A stretch of DNA of 64,000 nt from Clostridia bacterium (GTDB lineage Bacteria > Bacillota > Clostridia > Oscillospirales > Acutalibacteraceae): positions 1 to 64,000 of the forward strand of contig JAFVVQ010000021.1 of assembly GCA_017502085.1 (NCBI GenBank), written 5' to 3'. Positions 28,219-37,314 of this stretch are shown here, piece after piece. The notes beneath the pieces are model-generated. The model saw only the letters and a program-made list of their open reading frames with translations, did not search any database and was not told the DNA's origin. Positions within the stretch are counted from its first letter, which is position 1. Each line of letters begins with the position of its first letter. Position numbers and translations under genes: made by a program.

Positions 28219-28952
28219 GTGTTTTCACCTCGGTTTTCAAGGAGATAATCTCCGTAGATTCTTTTCATTTCGTCGGAATATCCGTTTTCACCGTGAACAA
28301 AAAGCTCGGGTTCAACGGTCATACCGCTTTTACCGCCGCGTCTGCCCTCGATGAGAGCGAGCCACGGTGCTTTGCCCGCACATTTTGAAACAAGGCGGAG
28401 CCTTTTGGGTTCGATGCCTGCGCTTTTCATTTCGCAGAAAAGCTCGCAAAGACGCTCAGGGCGGATGCACATACACAGTTTGCCGCCGAAGTTAAGGAGT
28501 TTTGCCGCTGTTGCGCAGATATCCGTGAAGGTGCACATTGTTTCGTGCCTTGCAATTTTATCGGAACCTGATGTGCTTTCGATTCCCGCACCGTTTGCCT
28601 TATACGGCGGATTCATCGTGACAAGGTCAAAGCAACCGAAGGGTACGATTCCCTTGAGCGCCTTGAGGTCGGCATTGACGGCGGTCAATCTGTCTCCGAG
28701 TGAGTTGAATTCAATCGCTTTTTCAATTTGCTTCGCACCGAGAGGCTGTATTTCAACGGCGGTAATCTTACCCGTCTGTTTTTTGCACCAGAGCAGAGGG
28801 ATAATTCCGCAGCCCGACCCGAGGTCGCAACAGACGGCTCTTTTTGACGGTGATGCGAAATCCGCAAGTAAAACGGCATCGGTGCCGAAGGTGTGGGCAT
28901 CCGAAACGAATGCGGTTATTCCGCTGCCGAGATATTCCTGCCGAAATTCCAT
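28215..28952 (-). CDS. trmN6: tRNA1(Val) adenine-37 N6-methyltransferase-like protein
   Basis: Class I SAM-dependent methyltransferase of 245 residues. The SAM motif is DLGSGCGIIPLL (43-54), with the acidic motif VEIQP, and the catalytic motif of amino-group methylases is NPPY (114-117). The order of motifs, the N-terminal FRQEYLGSGITAFVSDAHTFGTDAVLLA, and the pairing with rsmI match the YabB/YfiC group, whose E. coli member modifies A37 of tRNA1(Val). The exact tRNA target in this organism is inferred. It is first in the trmN6-rsmI group. Confidence 0.87.
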   Translation of the reverse strand: MEFRQEYLGSGITAFVSDAHTFGTDAVLLADFASPSKRAVCCDLGSGCGIIPLLWCKKQTGKITAVEIQPLGAKQIEKAIEFNSLGDRLTAVNADLKALKGIVPFGCFDLVTMNPPYKANGAGIESTSGSDKIARHETMCTFTDICATAAKLLNFGGKLCMCIRPERLCELFCEMKSAGIEPKRLRLVSKCAGKAPWLALIEGRRGGKSGMTVEPELFVHGENGYSDEMKRIYGDYLLENRGENT

Positions 28953-28987
28953 AAGCGCCTCCGATACCTGAATTGATATTACATTAT

Positions 28988-29016
28988 ATTATAACATTGA
29001 CGTCTGCAAATGTAAA
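28988..29016 (-). promoter_or_regulatory. Promoter of trmN6-rsmI
   Basis: On the minus strand: TTTACA (29016-29011), 17-bp spacer, TATAAT (28993-28988). It begins right after the terminator of the upstream transporter gene. Confidence 0.7.
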
Positions 29017-29020
29017 GAAA

Positions 29021-29050
29021 AAAGAAATCACATCGGAATGCGATTTCTTT
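29021..29050 (-). terminator. Terminator of the DMT transporter gene
   Basis: A 13-bp stem (AAAGAAATC-type arms, one G-U pair) with a 4-nt loop, 7 bp after the transporter stop and followed by a U-rich stretch on the minus strand. Confidence 0.8.
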
Positions 29051-29057
29051 CTGGAAA

Positions 29058-29978
29058 TTATTCTTTTTTCTTCGATGAAACGGCGATGATGAAGATTGTT
29101 GAGATTATCATTGCCATACCGACCGTATCCGTTAAAGAAAACTCGCTCCCAAGCCATACCGCCGAGATGACTGATGCCGAAACGGGCTCGATGCTCGAGA
29201 TGATACTTGCCCTCGTTGCACCGATGAGTCGGATTCCTTCAAGATAAAATGCGTATGCAATAACCGTACCGAAAACAATGATTGCCGCCGTTGAGAAAAG
29301 TAACTGCGACGAAATCTGAGGCGTTGTTTCCCACGGGCGGAAAACGGGCAACAATCCGATGCCGCCGAGAGTCATACCCCAGCCGAGTACAGTCGGAGTA
29401 TCGGAAACCTTGAAAAGAGGGGCGGGTAAGAGAGAATAGCAGACGAGAAACACCGCCGCAAGCAGACCCCAGACGAGTGCTTCCGTTGAGATTTTCAGAC
29501 TCTCAAACGAGCCTCCCGTTGCAATCAGAAACGTGCCGCCGATTGCGAGGATAATGGATACCGCTTCAGTCCATATCGGCAGAGATTTGTTTTTCAGACA
29601 CATAAATATCAGAATCATTGCGGGGGAAAGATACTGCAAAACCGTTGCTATGCCTGCGTTTGAAAGTTCGATTGCACGGAAATAGGAGAATTGACACATC
29701 ACCAGACCGAGCACCGTAAACAGAAGCATAACCGTGATATTCTTTTTGCCCTTCCATACTCCGAAAATCTGCCCTTTGTTTTTGACGGTGCAGAAAACCA
29801 GCAGAATCAGACCCGAAAAAAGCATTCGTATCGGCACGAGCCAGCTTGAGGTTGCGCCGCATTCGGAGAAAATAAACTGACCGCAGGAGCCTGAAAAGCC
29901 CCAGAAAATACCGCTGGTCAGGGTCAGTGCTATACCAATGGCGGTTTTGGATTTGTTTTGATTCATATGCATTCTCAT
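29058..29978 (-). CDS. EamA/DMT-family transporter
   Basis: A membrane protein of 306 residues with ten hydrophobic segments in two EamA repeats. The first is GIFWGFSGSCGQFIF to the region ending AIELSNAGIATVLQYLSP. The second is LVWGLLAAVFLVCYSLL to the helix with RLIGATRASIISSIEPV, the two pseudo-repeats' matching motif. Family members export amino acids, purines or other small metabolites; the substrate here is unknown. The start is uncertain: ATG codons at 29978, 29972 and 29966 are all in frame and none has a strong SD. It is divergent from ctsR and has its own terminator. Confidence 0.85.
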   Translation of the reverse strand: MRMHMNQNKSKTAIGIALTLTSGIFWGFSGSCGQFIFSECGATSSWLVPIRMLFSGLILLVFCTVKNKGQIFGVWKGKKNITVMLLFTVLGLVMCQFSYFRAIELSNAGIATVLQYLSPAMILIFMCLKNKSLPIWTEAVSIILAIGGTFLIATGGSFESLKISTEALVWGLLAAVFLVCYSLLPAPLFKVSDTPTVLGWGMTLGGIGLLPVFRPWETTPQISSQLLFSTAAIIVFGTVIAYAFYLEGIRLIGATRASIISSIEPVSASVISAVWLGSEFSLTDTVGMAMIISTIFIIAVSSKKKE

Positions 29979-29998
29979 TCATTCAGGTATTTCAATGA

Positions 29999-30027
29999 AT
30001 CATACCATATTATATTTTAAATTGCAA
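29999..30027 (-). promoter_or_regulatory. Possible promoter of the DMT transporter
   Basis: On the minus strand: TTGCAA (30027-30022), 17-bp spacer, TATGAT (30004-29999), 21 bp before the first possible ATG. Confidence 0.5.
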
Positions 30028-30078
30028 CAGATTGCCGATTATATCAGACGGTATTGTGCGATACTTTATATTGAACAA

Positions 30079-30262
30079 AGGTCAAAAGTCAGAGGAGTCA
30101 ATAAATTTCAAAAATTAAAGAAAAACAGAGAAAATAAAAGAAAAACGGCAATAAACTCTGAAATTGAAGGTCAAATAATCGTTTTTGACCTTTTCTGACC
30201 TTTGACCTTCTGACCTTTGCGGTCTATAATATAGTCAAAGGTCAAAGAAAGTCAAAGTCAAA
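30079..30262 (+). promoter_or_regulatory. ctsR promoter with an extended array of CtsR heptads
   Basis: The promoter is TTGACC (30202-30207), 17-bp spacer, TATAAT (30225-30230). GGTCAAA-GAA-AGTCAAA at 30240-30256 matches the CtsR operator perfectly and covers the likely transcription start. Extra heptads surround it: AGTCAAA 30233-30239 and 30256-30262 on this strand; TTTGACC or TCTGACC in the opposite orientation at 30184, 30194, 30201 and 30209, the third overlapping the -35 box; and a further GGTCAAAAGTCAG near 30079. The operon should be repressed by its own first product and released by heat or protein damage. Confidence 0.9.
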
Positions 30263-30296
30263 ACAGGACAAATTTCGGACGTAAGGAGCAGATATA

Positions 30297-30752
30297 ATGA
30301 GTCTTAGCAACGATATTGCAAGAATGCTGATGGAGATGCTTGAACAGGATGGCACAACCGAAATTCAGCGAAATGAACTTGCACAGACTCTCGGATGCGT
30401 TCCGAGTCAGATAAACTACGTTATTTCATCGAGATTCACACCTGAGCACGGTTACATTGTCGAGAGCCGTAGAGGCGGCGGAGGTTACATCAAGATAACA
30501 AGAGTCAGTCTCGATAAGCCATCTGCGATAATGCATACGGTTAACCACATCGGCGAGGATGCGGATTTTGCCCTTTGCAGAGCACATATTCTCAATCTGC
30601 TCAATGCGGGGGTGCTCGATAAACAGTCGGCAAAGCTGATGCTTGCCGCAACGGGAGAGAATGCGTTGCGTATGCTTCCTCCGCCCGTCAGAGACAGAGT
30701 CAGGGCATCGGTATTCAAACAGATGCTCATTGCCTACGATACACAGAGATAA
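30297..30752 (+). CDS. ctsR: CtsR, class III heat-shock repressor
   Basis: DNA-binding repressor of 151 residues that controls clp genes in low-GC Gram-positives. The winged helix-turn-helix is in residues 1-65, with RNELAQTLGCVPSQINYVISSRFTPEHGY and the wing ESRRGGGGYIKI, including the glycine-rich tip that acts as the heat sensor in Bacillus. The C-terminal dimerisation part (about 75-150) has the MEE-like region rich in Leu/Ala. The length is typical. AAGGAGCAG lies upstream of the ATG, and a matching operator array is upstream. Confidence 0.97.
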   Translation: MSLSNDIARMLMEMLEQDGTTEIQRNELAQTLGCVPSQINYVISSRFTPEHGYIVESRRGGGGYIKITRVSLDKPSAIMHTVNHIGEDADFALCRAHILNLLNAGVLDKQSAKLMLAATGENALRMLPPPVRDRVRASVFKQMLIAYDTQR

Positions 30753-30774
30753 AACGGAGAAAGGATGAAAGATT

Positions 30775-31287
30775 ATGTTATGTCAGAATTGCGGTAAAAA
30801 CGAAGCAACAACCCACATCAAGCAGATAATCAACGGCGATATGGCGGAAAGCCATCTTTGCTCGGAGTGTGCGTCCCACCTCGGATATTCCGACGTTTTT
30901 TCGGGCTTCGGTCTGAATCTCTCGGAGCTTTTCGGCGGTCTTCTCGGTGATACACTTCCTTCGATTTCGGCATCATCCGCACCCAGATGTCCCAGATGCG
31001 GCACGTCATTCAACGATATTGTCAGAGAAGGCAAGGTCGGTTGTGCGGAATGCTACAGAGCGTTTTACGATAAGCTTCTGCCGTCAATACAGAGAATACA
31101 CGGCAAAATCAAGCATAGCGGCAAAACGAGTCATAGCGTTCCTGCCGAGGTGAAGGTCGAAACTAAAGAAGAGAAAATTGAGAAACTCAGACAGCAGATG
31201 AATGAAGCCGTCGCAAAGCAGGAATTCGAGCAGGCGGCAAAAATCAGAGACGATATCAAGGCTCTTGAAGAGGGAGGCGAAAACTGA
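30775..31287 (+). CDS. mcsA: McsA, activator of the arginine kinase McsB
   Basis: Zinc-binding protein of 170 residues. The first pair of Cys motifs is MLCQNCGKNEA and HLCSECASH, and the second is APRCPRCGTSF and VGCAECYRAFY. The C-terminal UVR-type coiled coil is EKIEKLRQQMNEAVAKQEFEQAAKIRDDIKALE, quoted here by its ends only. This is the complete McsA plan. McsA activates McsB and helps feed substrates to ClpC-ClpP. It lies between ctsR and mcsB and overlaps the mcsB start by one base. Confidence 0.96.
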   Translation: MLCQNCGKNEATTHIKQIINGDMAESHLCSECASHLGYSDVFSGFGLNLSELFGGLLGDTLPSISASSAPRCPRCGTSFNDIVREGKVGCAECYRAFYDKLLPSIQRIHGKIKHSGKTSHSVPAEVKVETKEEKIEKLRQQMNEAVAKQEFEQAAKIRDDIKALEEGGEN

Positions 31288-32294
31288 TGAGCAAATGGTA
31301 TATTGAAAAAGGCGATCAGGGTGACGTTGTGCTCAGCACACGTATACGTCTTGCAAGAAATCTTGACGAAATACCTTTTCCCGCAAGGCTCGACGTTAAC
31401 GGCAAGGATAAGGTGAATTCACTCATCAAGACAGCGCTTTTTGAAAATGACAGCAAGGATTTCAGCTATATTGAAATGAAGGACCTCACACGCAGACAGG
31501 CGGTTTCGCTTGCGGAAAGACATCTTATCAGTCCCGAATTCGCCGCCAAGAAAGACGGCAGTGCGCTTATGCTTTCAGGTGACGAGGGTGTGAGTATTAT
31601 GCTCTGCGAGGAGGACCATATCAGACTTCAGGTTATGAAAGCGGGTCTTGCACTTGAGGAAGCATATGACATTGCTGATAAGATTGACAGTTTGCTCGAC
31701 TCCAGACTCAACTACGCATTCGATGAGCGAATCGGCTATCTTACAGCCTGCCCGACCAATCTCGGCACGGCGATGAGAGCGTCGGTTATGCTCCACTTGC
31801 CCGCACTTACAAGATGCGGTCAGATAAACCGCCTTGCAAACACAGTTTCAAAGCTCGGATTGACTATCAGAGGTGCTTACGGCGAGGGCTCACGCTCAAG
31901 CGGTGACATTTATCAGATAAGCAACCAGATCACTCTGGGTATCACCGAGGAAACGGCAATCGCAAACCTTAAATCCATTGTGCTTCAGCTTGTTGGTCAG
32001 GAAAGAGCCGCAGCGGCGAAAATGGTGAAGAATCCCGCAGATGAGGATAAAATCTTCAGAGCATACGGCATTCTCAAGCATGCACGTCTGCTCAGCACAG
32101 AGGAGTTTATGGAGCTTATTTCCCTTGTGCGTCTCGGTGCGGCAAGAGGAATTATCGACGTCAATATTGAAAAAATAAATGAACTGATAGTCAATATGCA
32201 GCCTGCCACCGTCAGCGTTGCCAATGAGAACGCAGATACTGCGGCGGCAAGGGATGCCGTCAGAGCGACCGCTGTACGTGAGGCACTTGCATAA
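31287..32294 (+). CDS. mcsB: McsB, protein-arginine kinase
   Basis: Phosphagen-kinase-fold enzyme of 335 residues that phosphorylates arginines on misfolded proteins and on CtsR, marking them for ClpCP. Signatures are VVLSTRIRLARNLDEIPFPA, the catalytic CPTNLGTAMRASVMLHLPAL, and RGAYGEGSRSSGDIYQISNQ with the nucleotide-binding arginines. Bacterial McsB is typically about 350-360 residues, so this copy is slightly short at the C-terminus, where a disordered Ala-rich tail is seen. The arrangement ctsR-mcsA-mcsB-clpC is the standard one. Confidence 0.96.
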   Translation: MSKWYIEKGDQGDVVLSTRIRLARNLDEIPFPARLDVNGKDKVNSLIKTALFENDSKDFSYIEMKDLTRRQAVSLAERHLISPEFAAKKDGSALMLSGDEGVSIMLCEEDHIRLQVMKAGLALEEAYDIADKIDSLLDSRLNYAFDERIGYLTACPTNLGTAMRASVMLHLPALTRCGQINRLANTVSKLGLTIRGAYGEGSRSSGDIYQISNQITLGITEETAIANLKSIVLQLVGQERAAAAKMVKNPADEDKIFRAYGILKHARLLSTEEFMELISLVRLGAARGIIDVNIEKINELIVNMQPATVSVANENADTAAARDAVRATAVREALA

Positions 32295-32319
32295 AGTCTG
32301 TCACGGGAGGGAGTTAAGT

Positions 32320-34767
32320 ATGTACAGATTCACGGGCTTTACTCAGAAAGCCAATTCGGCGCTCAACAGCGCAATTTCATCGGCCGAAAATCTTGGCCAC
32401 ACTTACGTAGGCAGCGAGCATATTCTGCTCGGTCTGCTTGCGGAAAGCGGCGGTATGGCTCACACTGCCCTTACCGCCAGAAAAGCAACCTATAACGAGG
32501 TTGAATCGATAATCAAATCGGGCATCGGTGTCGGCTCGCCGACTGTCCTTTCTCCCAATGATTTCACTCCGAGAGCGAAGAATATCATTGATACCGCTAT
32601 CCTTCAGGGAAGAGGGATGGGTCATTCCTACATCGGAACGGAGCATATTCTTATGGGCATTATCCGTGAAGGTACGGGTGCCGCAACTGAAATTCTTTCA
32701 CAGATGGGCATTCAGCCTCAGGATTTGCTGACAGATATCACGAATGCACTCGGCAGCGGCTCATCGGGTGAAAAATCCAAGGGTCAGGGCGGCGGTAAGG
32801 AGAAATCCGATACTCCCACGCTCGCACAGTACGGCAGAGACCTGACCGCAATGGCGAATCAGGGCAGAATTGACCCTGTTATCGGCAGACAGACCGAAAT
32901 CGAGAGAGTAATTCAGATTCTCAGCCGCAGAACGAAAAACAACCCGTGTCTTATCGGTGAACCGGGTGTCGGTAAAACTGCAATCGCAGAGGGTCTTGCG
33001 CTCAAGATTGCAACGGGTGAAGTGCCTGAGCTTCTCCGAAACAAGCGTATTATTACGCTTGACCTGACGGGTATGGTTGCAGGTACGAAATACAGAGGCG
33101 ATTTTGAAGAAAGAATCCGCAACGTCATCGAAGAAGTCAGCAAGGCGGGTGACATCATCCTCTTTATTGATGAGGTGCATACGCTAATCGGTGCAGGCTC
33201 TGCGGAGGGTGCGGTTGATGCGGCAAACATTCTCAAGCCGTCACTCGCGAGAGGCGAAATTCAGGTCATAGGCGCAACAACGCTCGAGGAATACCGCAAA
33301 CACATTGAGAAGGATGCCGCACTTGAAAGAAGATTCCAGCCGGTTACCGTCGGAGAGCCCTCCGAGGATGAAGCAATAGAAATTCTCAAGGGTATCAGGG
33401 ATAAATATGAGGCTCACCATAAGGTAAGAATCACTGATAACGCTATCGTTGCGGCGGTTAAAATGTCATCGAGATATATCGGCGACAGATATCTGCCCGA
33501 CAAGGCGATTGACCTCGTTGACGAGGCGGCATCAAGAGTCAGACTACGCGCATTCACCGCTCCGCCCGACCTCAAGGAGCTTGAAGACAAGGTCAAGGCA
33601 CTCGGTGAGGAGATGGAGTCAGCAGTCAAGTCGCAGGATTTCGAAAGAGCCGCCGCAATCAGAGACGAGAAAAACGGTGTTGCTCAGGAACTCGAAAACG
33701 AAAGGAAGCTCTGGAAAGAAAAAAATACCCGTACGGCGGGAGAAGTGACCGAGCAGGAAATTGCAGCCATTGTATCGCAGTGGACAGGAATTCCCGTTGT
33801 TCAGCTTACCCGTGAGGAGAGCGAGAGACTTCTCAATATGGAGAGCGAACTTCACGAAAGAATCGTCGGTCAGGATGAGGCTGTCAGCGCCGTTGCGAGA
33901 GCAATACGCAGAGGCAGAGCAGGTCTCAAAGACCCGAAAAGACCGACGGGTTCGTTCATCTTCCTCGGTCCGACGGGTGTAGGCAAAACCGAACTTTGCA
34001 AAACACTTGCGGCTTCGATGTTCGGCGATGAAAATGCGATGATCAGGCTTGATATGAGTGAATATATGGAAAAACACACCGTCTCAAGGCTTGTCGGCTC
34101 ACCTCCCGGCTACGTCGGCTATGACGAGGGCGGTCAGCTCACCGAAAAGGTGCGCCGCAGACCGTATTCCGTTATTCTTTTTGACGAAATCGAGAAGGCA
34201 CATCCCGACGTTTTCAATATGCTTCTGCAGATACTTGAGGACGGTATTCTGACCGATTCGCAGGGCAGAAGAGTCGACTTCAAAAACTGCGTAATTATTA
34301 TGACCTCAAACGTCGGCGCAAAGCAGATTGCGGGCGGCAAGGGCGGTACTCTCGGATTCTCGGCAGACGGAGAGCAGACACGCACCGACAAGAGTATTCA
34401 TGATGCGGTTATGGCGGAGCTTAAAAACGTTTTCCGTCCCGAATTCCTCAACAGAGTTGACGATATCATCGTTTTCCGTCAGCTTACAAAAGAAAACATC
34501 AACGAAATTGCCCGCAGAATGCTTTCGGGTCTTTCAAAGAGAGTCAGCGGACTCGATATCGGACTTGAATTCAGCGAAGCGGCGGTTGAGGCAATCGGCG
34601 ATGCGGGCTTCGACCCCGTTTACGGTGCGAGACCGCTGCGCAGAGCAATTCAGCAGAGAATCGAAGATAAGCTTTCGGAAAAAATGCTGGAAGGCTCTCT
34701 CGAAACTGGCAAAAAATATATCTGCGGCTACGAAAACGGTGAGTTCGTTTTCACCGAAGCTGAATAA
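32320..34767 (+). CDS. clpC: ClpC, AAA+ unfoldase of the Clp protease
   Basis: HSP100 ATPase of 815 residues that unfolds marked proteins into ClpP. The N-domain (about 1-145, two repeats starting GFTQKANSALNSA and LSPNDFTPRAKNI) binds adaptors and phospho-arginine. D1 has Walker A GEPGVGKTAIAEG and Walker B ILFIDEVHTL. The middle domain carries the UVR-like VKSQDFERAAAIRDEK, typical of ClpC rather than ClpA. D2 has GPTGVGKTELCKTLA and VILFDEIEKAHPD. The ATG at 32320 follows GGGAGGGAG. An in-frame ATG at 32218 lies inside mcsB and was rejected. clpP is not in this window. Confidence 0.97.
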   Translation: MYRFTGFTQKANSALNSAISSAENLGHTYVGSEHILLGLLAESGGMAHTALTARKATYNEVESIIKSGIGVGSPTVLSPNDFTPRAKNIIDTAILQGRGMGHSYIGTEHILMGIIREGTGAATEILSQMGIQPQDLLTDITNALGSGSSGEKSKGQGGGKEKSDTPTLAQYGRDLTAMANQGRIDPVIGRQTEIERVIQILSRRTKNNPCLIGEPGVGKTAIAEGLALKIATGEVPELLRNKRIITLDLTGMVAGTKYRGDFEERIRNVIEEVSKAGDIILFIDEVHTLIGAGSAEGAVDAANILKPSLARGEIQVIGATTLEEYRKHIEKDAALERRFQPVTVGEPSEDEAIEILKGIRDKYEAHHKVRITDNAIVAAVKMSSRYIGDRYLPDKAIDLVDEAASRVRLRAFTAPPDLKELEDKVKALGEEMESAVKSQDFERAAAIRDEKNGVAQELENERKLWKEKNTRTAGEVTEQEIAAIVSQWTGIPVVQLTREESERLLNMESELHERIVGQDEAVSAVARAIRRGRAGLKDPKRPTGSFIFLGPTGVGKTELCKTLAASMFGDENAMIRLDMSEYMEKHTVSRLVGSPPGYVGYDEGGQLTEKVRRRPYSVILFDEIEKAHPDVFNMLLQILEDGILTDSQGRRVDFKNCVIIMTSNVGAKQIAGGKGGTLGFSADGEQTRTDKSIHDAVMAELKNVFRPEFLNRVDDIIVFRQLTKENINEIARRMLSGLSKRVSGLDIGLEFSEAAVEAIGDAGFDPVYGARPLRRAIQQRIEDKLSEKMLEGSLETGKKYICGYENGEFVFTEAE

Positions 34768-34770
34768 AAA

Positions 34771-34798
34771 AATCCCCAACCGCGGTTGGGGATTTTGA
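34771..34798 (+). terminator. Terminator of the ctsR operon
   Basis: AATCCCCAACCG pairs with CGGTTGGGGATT, a perfect 24-bp palindrome starting 3 bp after the clpC stop codon, followed by TTGATTTG. AT-rich sequence on both sides lets it also serve the convergent UPF0210 gene. Confidence 0.9.
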
Positions 34799-34808
34799 TT
34801 TGTATTTA

Positions 34809-36167
34809 TCAGTTTTTAAGGCTCTGCATCGGGGCGGGGATTCTTCCGCCTCTGCTGATGAATTTTGCGGGGGAGTAAGTTGAAAGAGGCATAACGGGTC
34901 CGCTTCCGAGAAGTCCTCCGAAGCTTAATTCCTCGCCGACCTGCTTGCCGATTGCGGGAATAACTCTGACGGCGGTTGTCTTGGAGTTGACCATACCGAT
35001 TGCCGCTTCGTCAGCGATGATTGCGGAGATAACCTCTGCGGGTGTATCGCCCGGAATGTTGATCATATCAAGACCGACGGAGCAAACTGCCGTCATTGCT
35101 TCAAGCTTGTTGAGTGTCAGGCAGCCGCATCTTGCCGCATCGATCATACCTGCATCTTCGGTTACGGGAATGAATGCACCCGAAAGTCCGCCTACGTGAG
35201 ACGATGCCATAACACCGCCTTTTTTGACTGCGTCGTTAAGCAGAGCGAGAGCCGCCGTTGTGCCGTGACAACCGCAGCATTCAAGTCCCATTTCCTCGAG
35301 AATATGTGCAACGGAGTCGCCGATTGCGGGAGTGGGGGCAAGTGAGAGGTCAACGATGCCGAAGGGCACACCGAGTCTGCGTGAAGCTTCACTTGCAACA
35401 AGCTGGCCCATTCTTGTGATTTTGAATGCGGTTTTCTTGATGAGGTCGGCAACCGCGGTGAGGTCGCAGTCACCCGCCTTTGCGAGAGCCGCACGTACTA
35501 CACCGGGACCCGAAACACCGACGTTGATAACGCAGTCAGGCTCGCCTGCACCGTGGAATGCACCCGCCATAAACGGGTTATCCTCGGGAGCGTTGCAGAA
35601 AACAACAAGTTTTGCGGGACCGATACAGTCTCTGTCTGCAGTCAGCTCCGCACTTTTTCTGACAACCTTGCCCATAAGACCGACGGCATCCATATTGATC
35701 CCCGCCTTGGTTGAGCCGATGTTGACAGATGAGCAGATGTGGTCGGTGACACTCAGAGCCTCGGGAATTGCCTCGATAAGCTCTCTGTCGCCGGGTCCGA
35801 AACCCTTCTGAACAAGTGCCGAAAATCCGCCGAGAAAGTTGACTCCGCAGGTAACTGCCGCTCTTTCGAGCGTTTTTGCAAGCTTGACGGCATCCTTATC
35901 CTCGCAGGCGGCGAGAATCATTGCTGCGGGCGTGACGGAAATTCTTTTGTTGATAATGGGAATACCGAATTCCTTTTCGATTTCTTCACCCGTTCTGACA
36001 AGATCCTTTGCGTAACGGGTGATTTTATCATAGACTCTGTTGCACATAACGTCAACGTCACTGTGACAGCAATCGAGAAGGGAAATTCCCATAGTTATTG
36101 TGCGCACGTCCAGGTGTTCATCCTGAATCATGGTTATTGTTTCAAGAATATCTCTTGCATTGAGCAT
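34809..36167 (-). CDS. UPF0210 / PFL-family protein (DUF711)
   Basis: A protein of 452 residues belonging to the UPF0210 family. Seen: the N-terminal [33 protein letters not shown] (quoted by its ends), [67 protein letters not shown] (in part), GVSGPGVV, and the near C-terminal [11 protein letters not shown] and [17 protein letters not shown]. The fold resembles a glycyl-radical-enzyme barrel but the Gly-radical loop is absent. The function is unknown. It begins 15 bp after the stop of an ACT-domain protein, a pair conserved in many Firmicutes, which suggests the two form a ligand-controlled complex. Confidence 0.93.
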   Translation of the reverse strand: MLNARDILETITMIQDEHLDVRTITMGISLLDCCHSDVDVMCNRVYDKITRYAKDLVRTGEEIEKEFGIPIINKRISVTPAAMILAACEDKDAVKLAKTLERAAVTCGVNFLGGFSALVQKGFGPGDRELIEAIPEALSVTDHICSSVNIGSTKAGINMDAVGLMGKVVRKSAELTADRDCIGPAKLVVFCNAPEDNPFMAGAFHGAGEPDCVINVGVSGPGVVRAALAKAGDCDLTAVADLIKKTAFKITRMGQLVASEASRRLGVPFGIVDLSLAPTPAIGDSVAHILEEMGLECCGCHGTTAALALLNDAVKKGGVMASSHVGGLSGAFIPVTEDAGMIDAARCGCLTLNKLEAMTAVCSVGLDMINIPGDTPAEVISAIIADEAAIGMVNSKTTAVRVIPAIGKQVGEELSFGGLLGSGPVMPLSTYSPAKFISRGGRIPAPMQSLKN

Positions 36168-36182
36168 TGCGCTTCACCTCTC

Positions 36183-36452
36183 TCAGATTGTGTGCATTGC
36201 GTTGAAGATGTCCTCGTGCATTGCGTGGATGGAAAGACCCATTTCCTCGCCTCTCTTCTGGAGCATCTCTGCGAATTTGGTGAAGGGGATATCGGATTTG
36301 CTGATGTCAACCATCATAATCATTGCAAACATATCCTGAAGAATTGACTGCGTAACCTCAAGAACGTTGATGTTATGCTCGGAGCAGTCAGCGGCAACCT
36401 TTGCGAGAATGCCGACCATATCTTTGCCTATTACTGTGATAACAGCTCTCAT
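36183..36452 (-). CDS. UPF0237 ACT-domain protein
   Basis: A protein of 89 residues consisting of one ACT domain with a GcvR-like start, VITVIGKDMVGILAKVAADCSEHNINVLEVTQ (quoted by its ends), and a second beta-alpha part (MFAMIMMVDISKSDIPFTKFAEML). ACT domains bind amino acids, so it may sense a small metabolite for its UPF0210 partner. The ligand is unknown. ACGGAGGTT lies upstream of the ATG. The 5' side is a 230-bp block of 64-bp repeats. Confidence 0.92.
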   Translation of the reverse strand: MRAVITVIGKDMVGILAKVAADCSEHNINVLEVTQSILQDMFAMIMMVDISKSDIPFTKFAEMLQKRGEEMGLSIHAMHEDIFNAMHTI

Positions 36453-36471
36453 AATGAACCTCCGTTAATTA

Positions 36472-36704
36472 GTGAAAAATAACTTTAGTGAAGAGTGAAA
36501 AGTTGAGGGCGGACTCTGTCCGCACCTGATTATAAGTGAAAAGTGATTTGAGTGAATAGTGAATAGTTAAGGGTGGGCGTTGCCCACACCCGTTTTAGTG
36601 AAAAGTGACTTGAGTGAATAGTGAATAGTTAAGGAAGGGCTTCGCCCTTGCCCGTTTTTAGCGGAAAGTGAATAGTTGAGGGCGGACTCTGTCCGCACCT
36701 GATT
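36472..36704. repeat. Intergenic 64-bp repeat cluster B (four hairpins)
   Basis: Four units with three different hairpins: GGCGGAC-TCT-GTCCGCACC (twice), GGTGGGC-GTT-GCCCACACC, and GAAGGGC-TTC-GCCCTTGCC. The heads are the same GTGAATAGTGAAAAGTTGAG type as in cluster A. The block fills the whole gap between the HAD gene stop codon and the UPF0237 start. Confidence 0.92.
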
Positions 36705-37313
36705 TTATCTGATAACCTTCAGAATCTCCGAAATATCGTGCACAACGAACTGTGCGGCGGTATCGGGGTTTTCTTTTTTGGTGAAAAGGCAACCGTAACA
36801 GCCTGCGTTGATGCCCGAAAGAACGTCGATTTCCCTGTCGCCGATCATAACTGTTTCACTGCGGTCAAGCCCGTAGGTGTCGCAGATATAATTCACTGCG
36901 TCAGGAGCGGGTTTCATCGGAAAATTGTTTGACGAATCGACGAATGCGATGAAGAATTTTTTCATACCGTATTTTTCAAGATAATGCTGAGAGGTTTCAA
37001 AGCCTCGGTGGGTATAGAGAAAATGTTTCTTGCCGTCGTTGAAAAGCGTTTCAAGTGTTGAGTACGTATTCTCGAACGGTACTGCAATCGGACGAAGGTC
37101 ATAGTTATGCTCGTGCATTCTGAAAACCGATTTCTGCTCCTCGGTTGCTCCGTAATGCTCGAAACAGTCCGCAAAAGTGATTTCAAGCAGAGCTTTCGCC
37201 TCGTCATAATCAGGCTCGATACCCCATTGCATCATTGCTTTAATGAATGCAGATGTTATATGCGGATAGCTGTCAAACAGCATACCGTCAAAATCCCATA
37301 TGTAATTCTTCAT
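36705..37313 (-). CDS. HAD-family phosphatase (phosphoglycolate-phosphatase-like)
   Basis: 202 residues of the HAD superfamily with a helical cap. Motif I is WDFDGMLFDS with nucleophile D7 and acid D9 (Met replaces the usual Thr). Motif II lies in HFLYTHRG, where Thr follows the strand. Motif III/IV is the Lys in the PMKPAPDAVNYI region and MIGDREIDVLSG with the metal-binding Asp pair. The substrate is a small phosphate ester, not identifiable from sequence. It starts 1 bp after the galE stop codon and so is cotranscribed with galE, hinting at a sugar-phosphate role. Confidence 0.86.
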   Translation of the reverse strand: MKNYIWDFDGMLFDSYPHITSAFIKAMMQWGIEPDYDEAKALLEITFADCFEHYGATEEQKSVFRMHEHNYDLRPIAVPFENTYSTLETLFNDGKKHFLYTHRGFETSQHYLEKYGMKKFFIAFVDSSNNFPMKPAPDAVNYICDTYGLDRSETVMIGDREIDVLSGINAGCYGCLFTKKENPDTAAQFVVHDISEILKVIR

Positions 37314-37314
37314 A

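Noticed and set aside
32218-32319. N-terminal extension of ClpC inside mcsB.
   Set aside because: The ClpC N-domain begins exactly at 32320 behind a strong SD.
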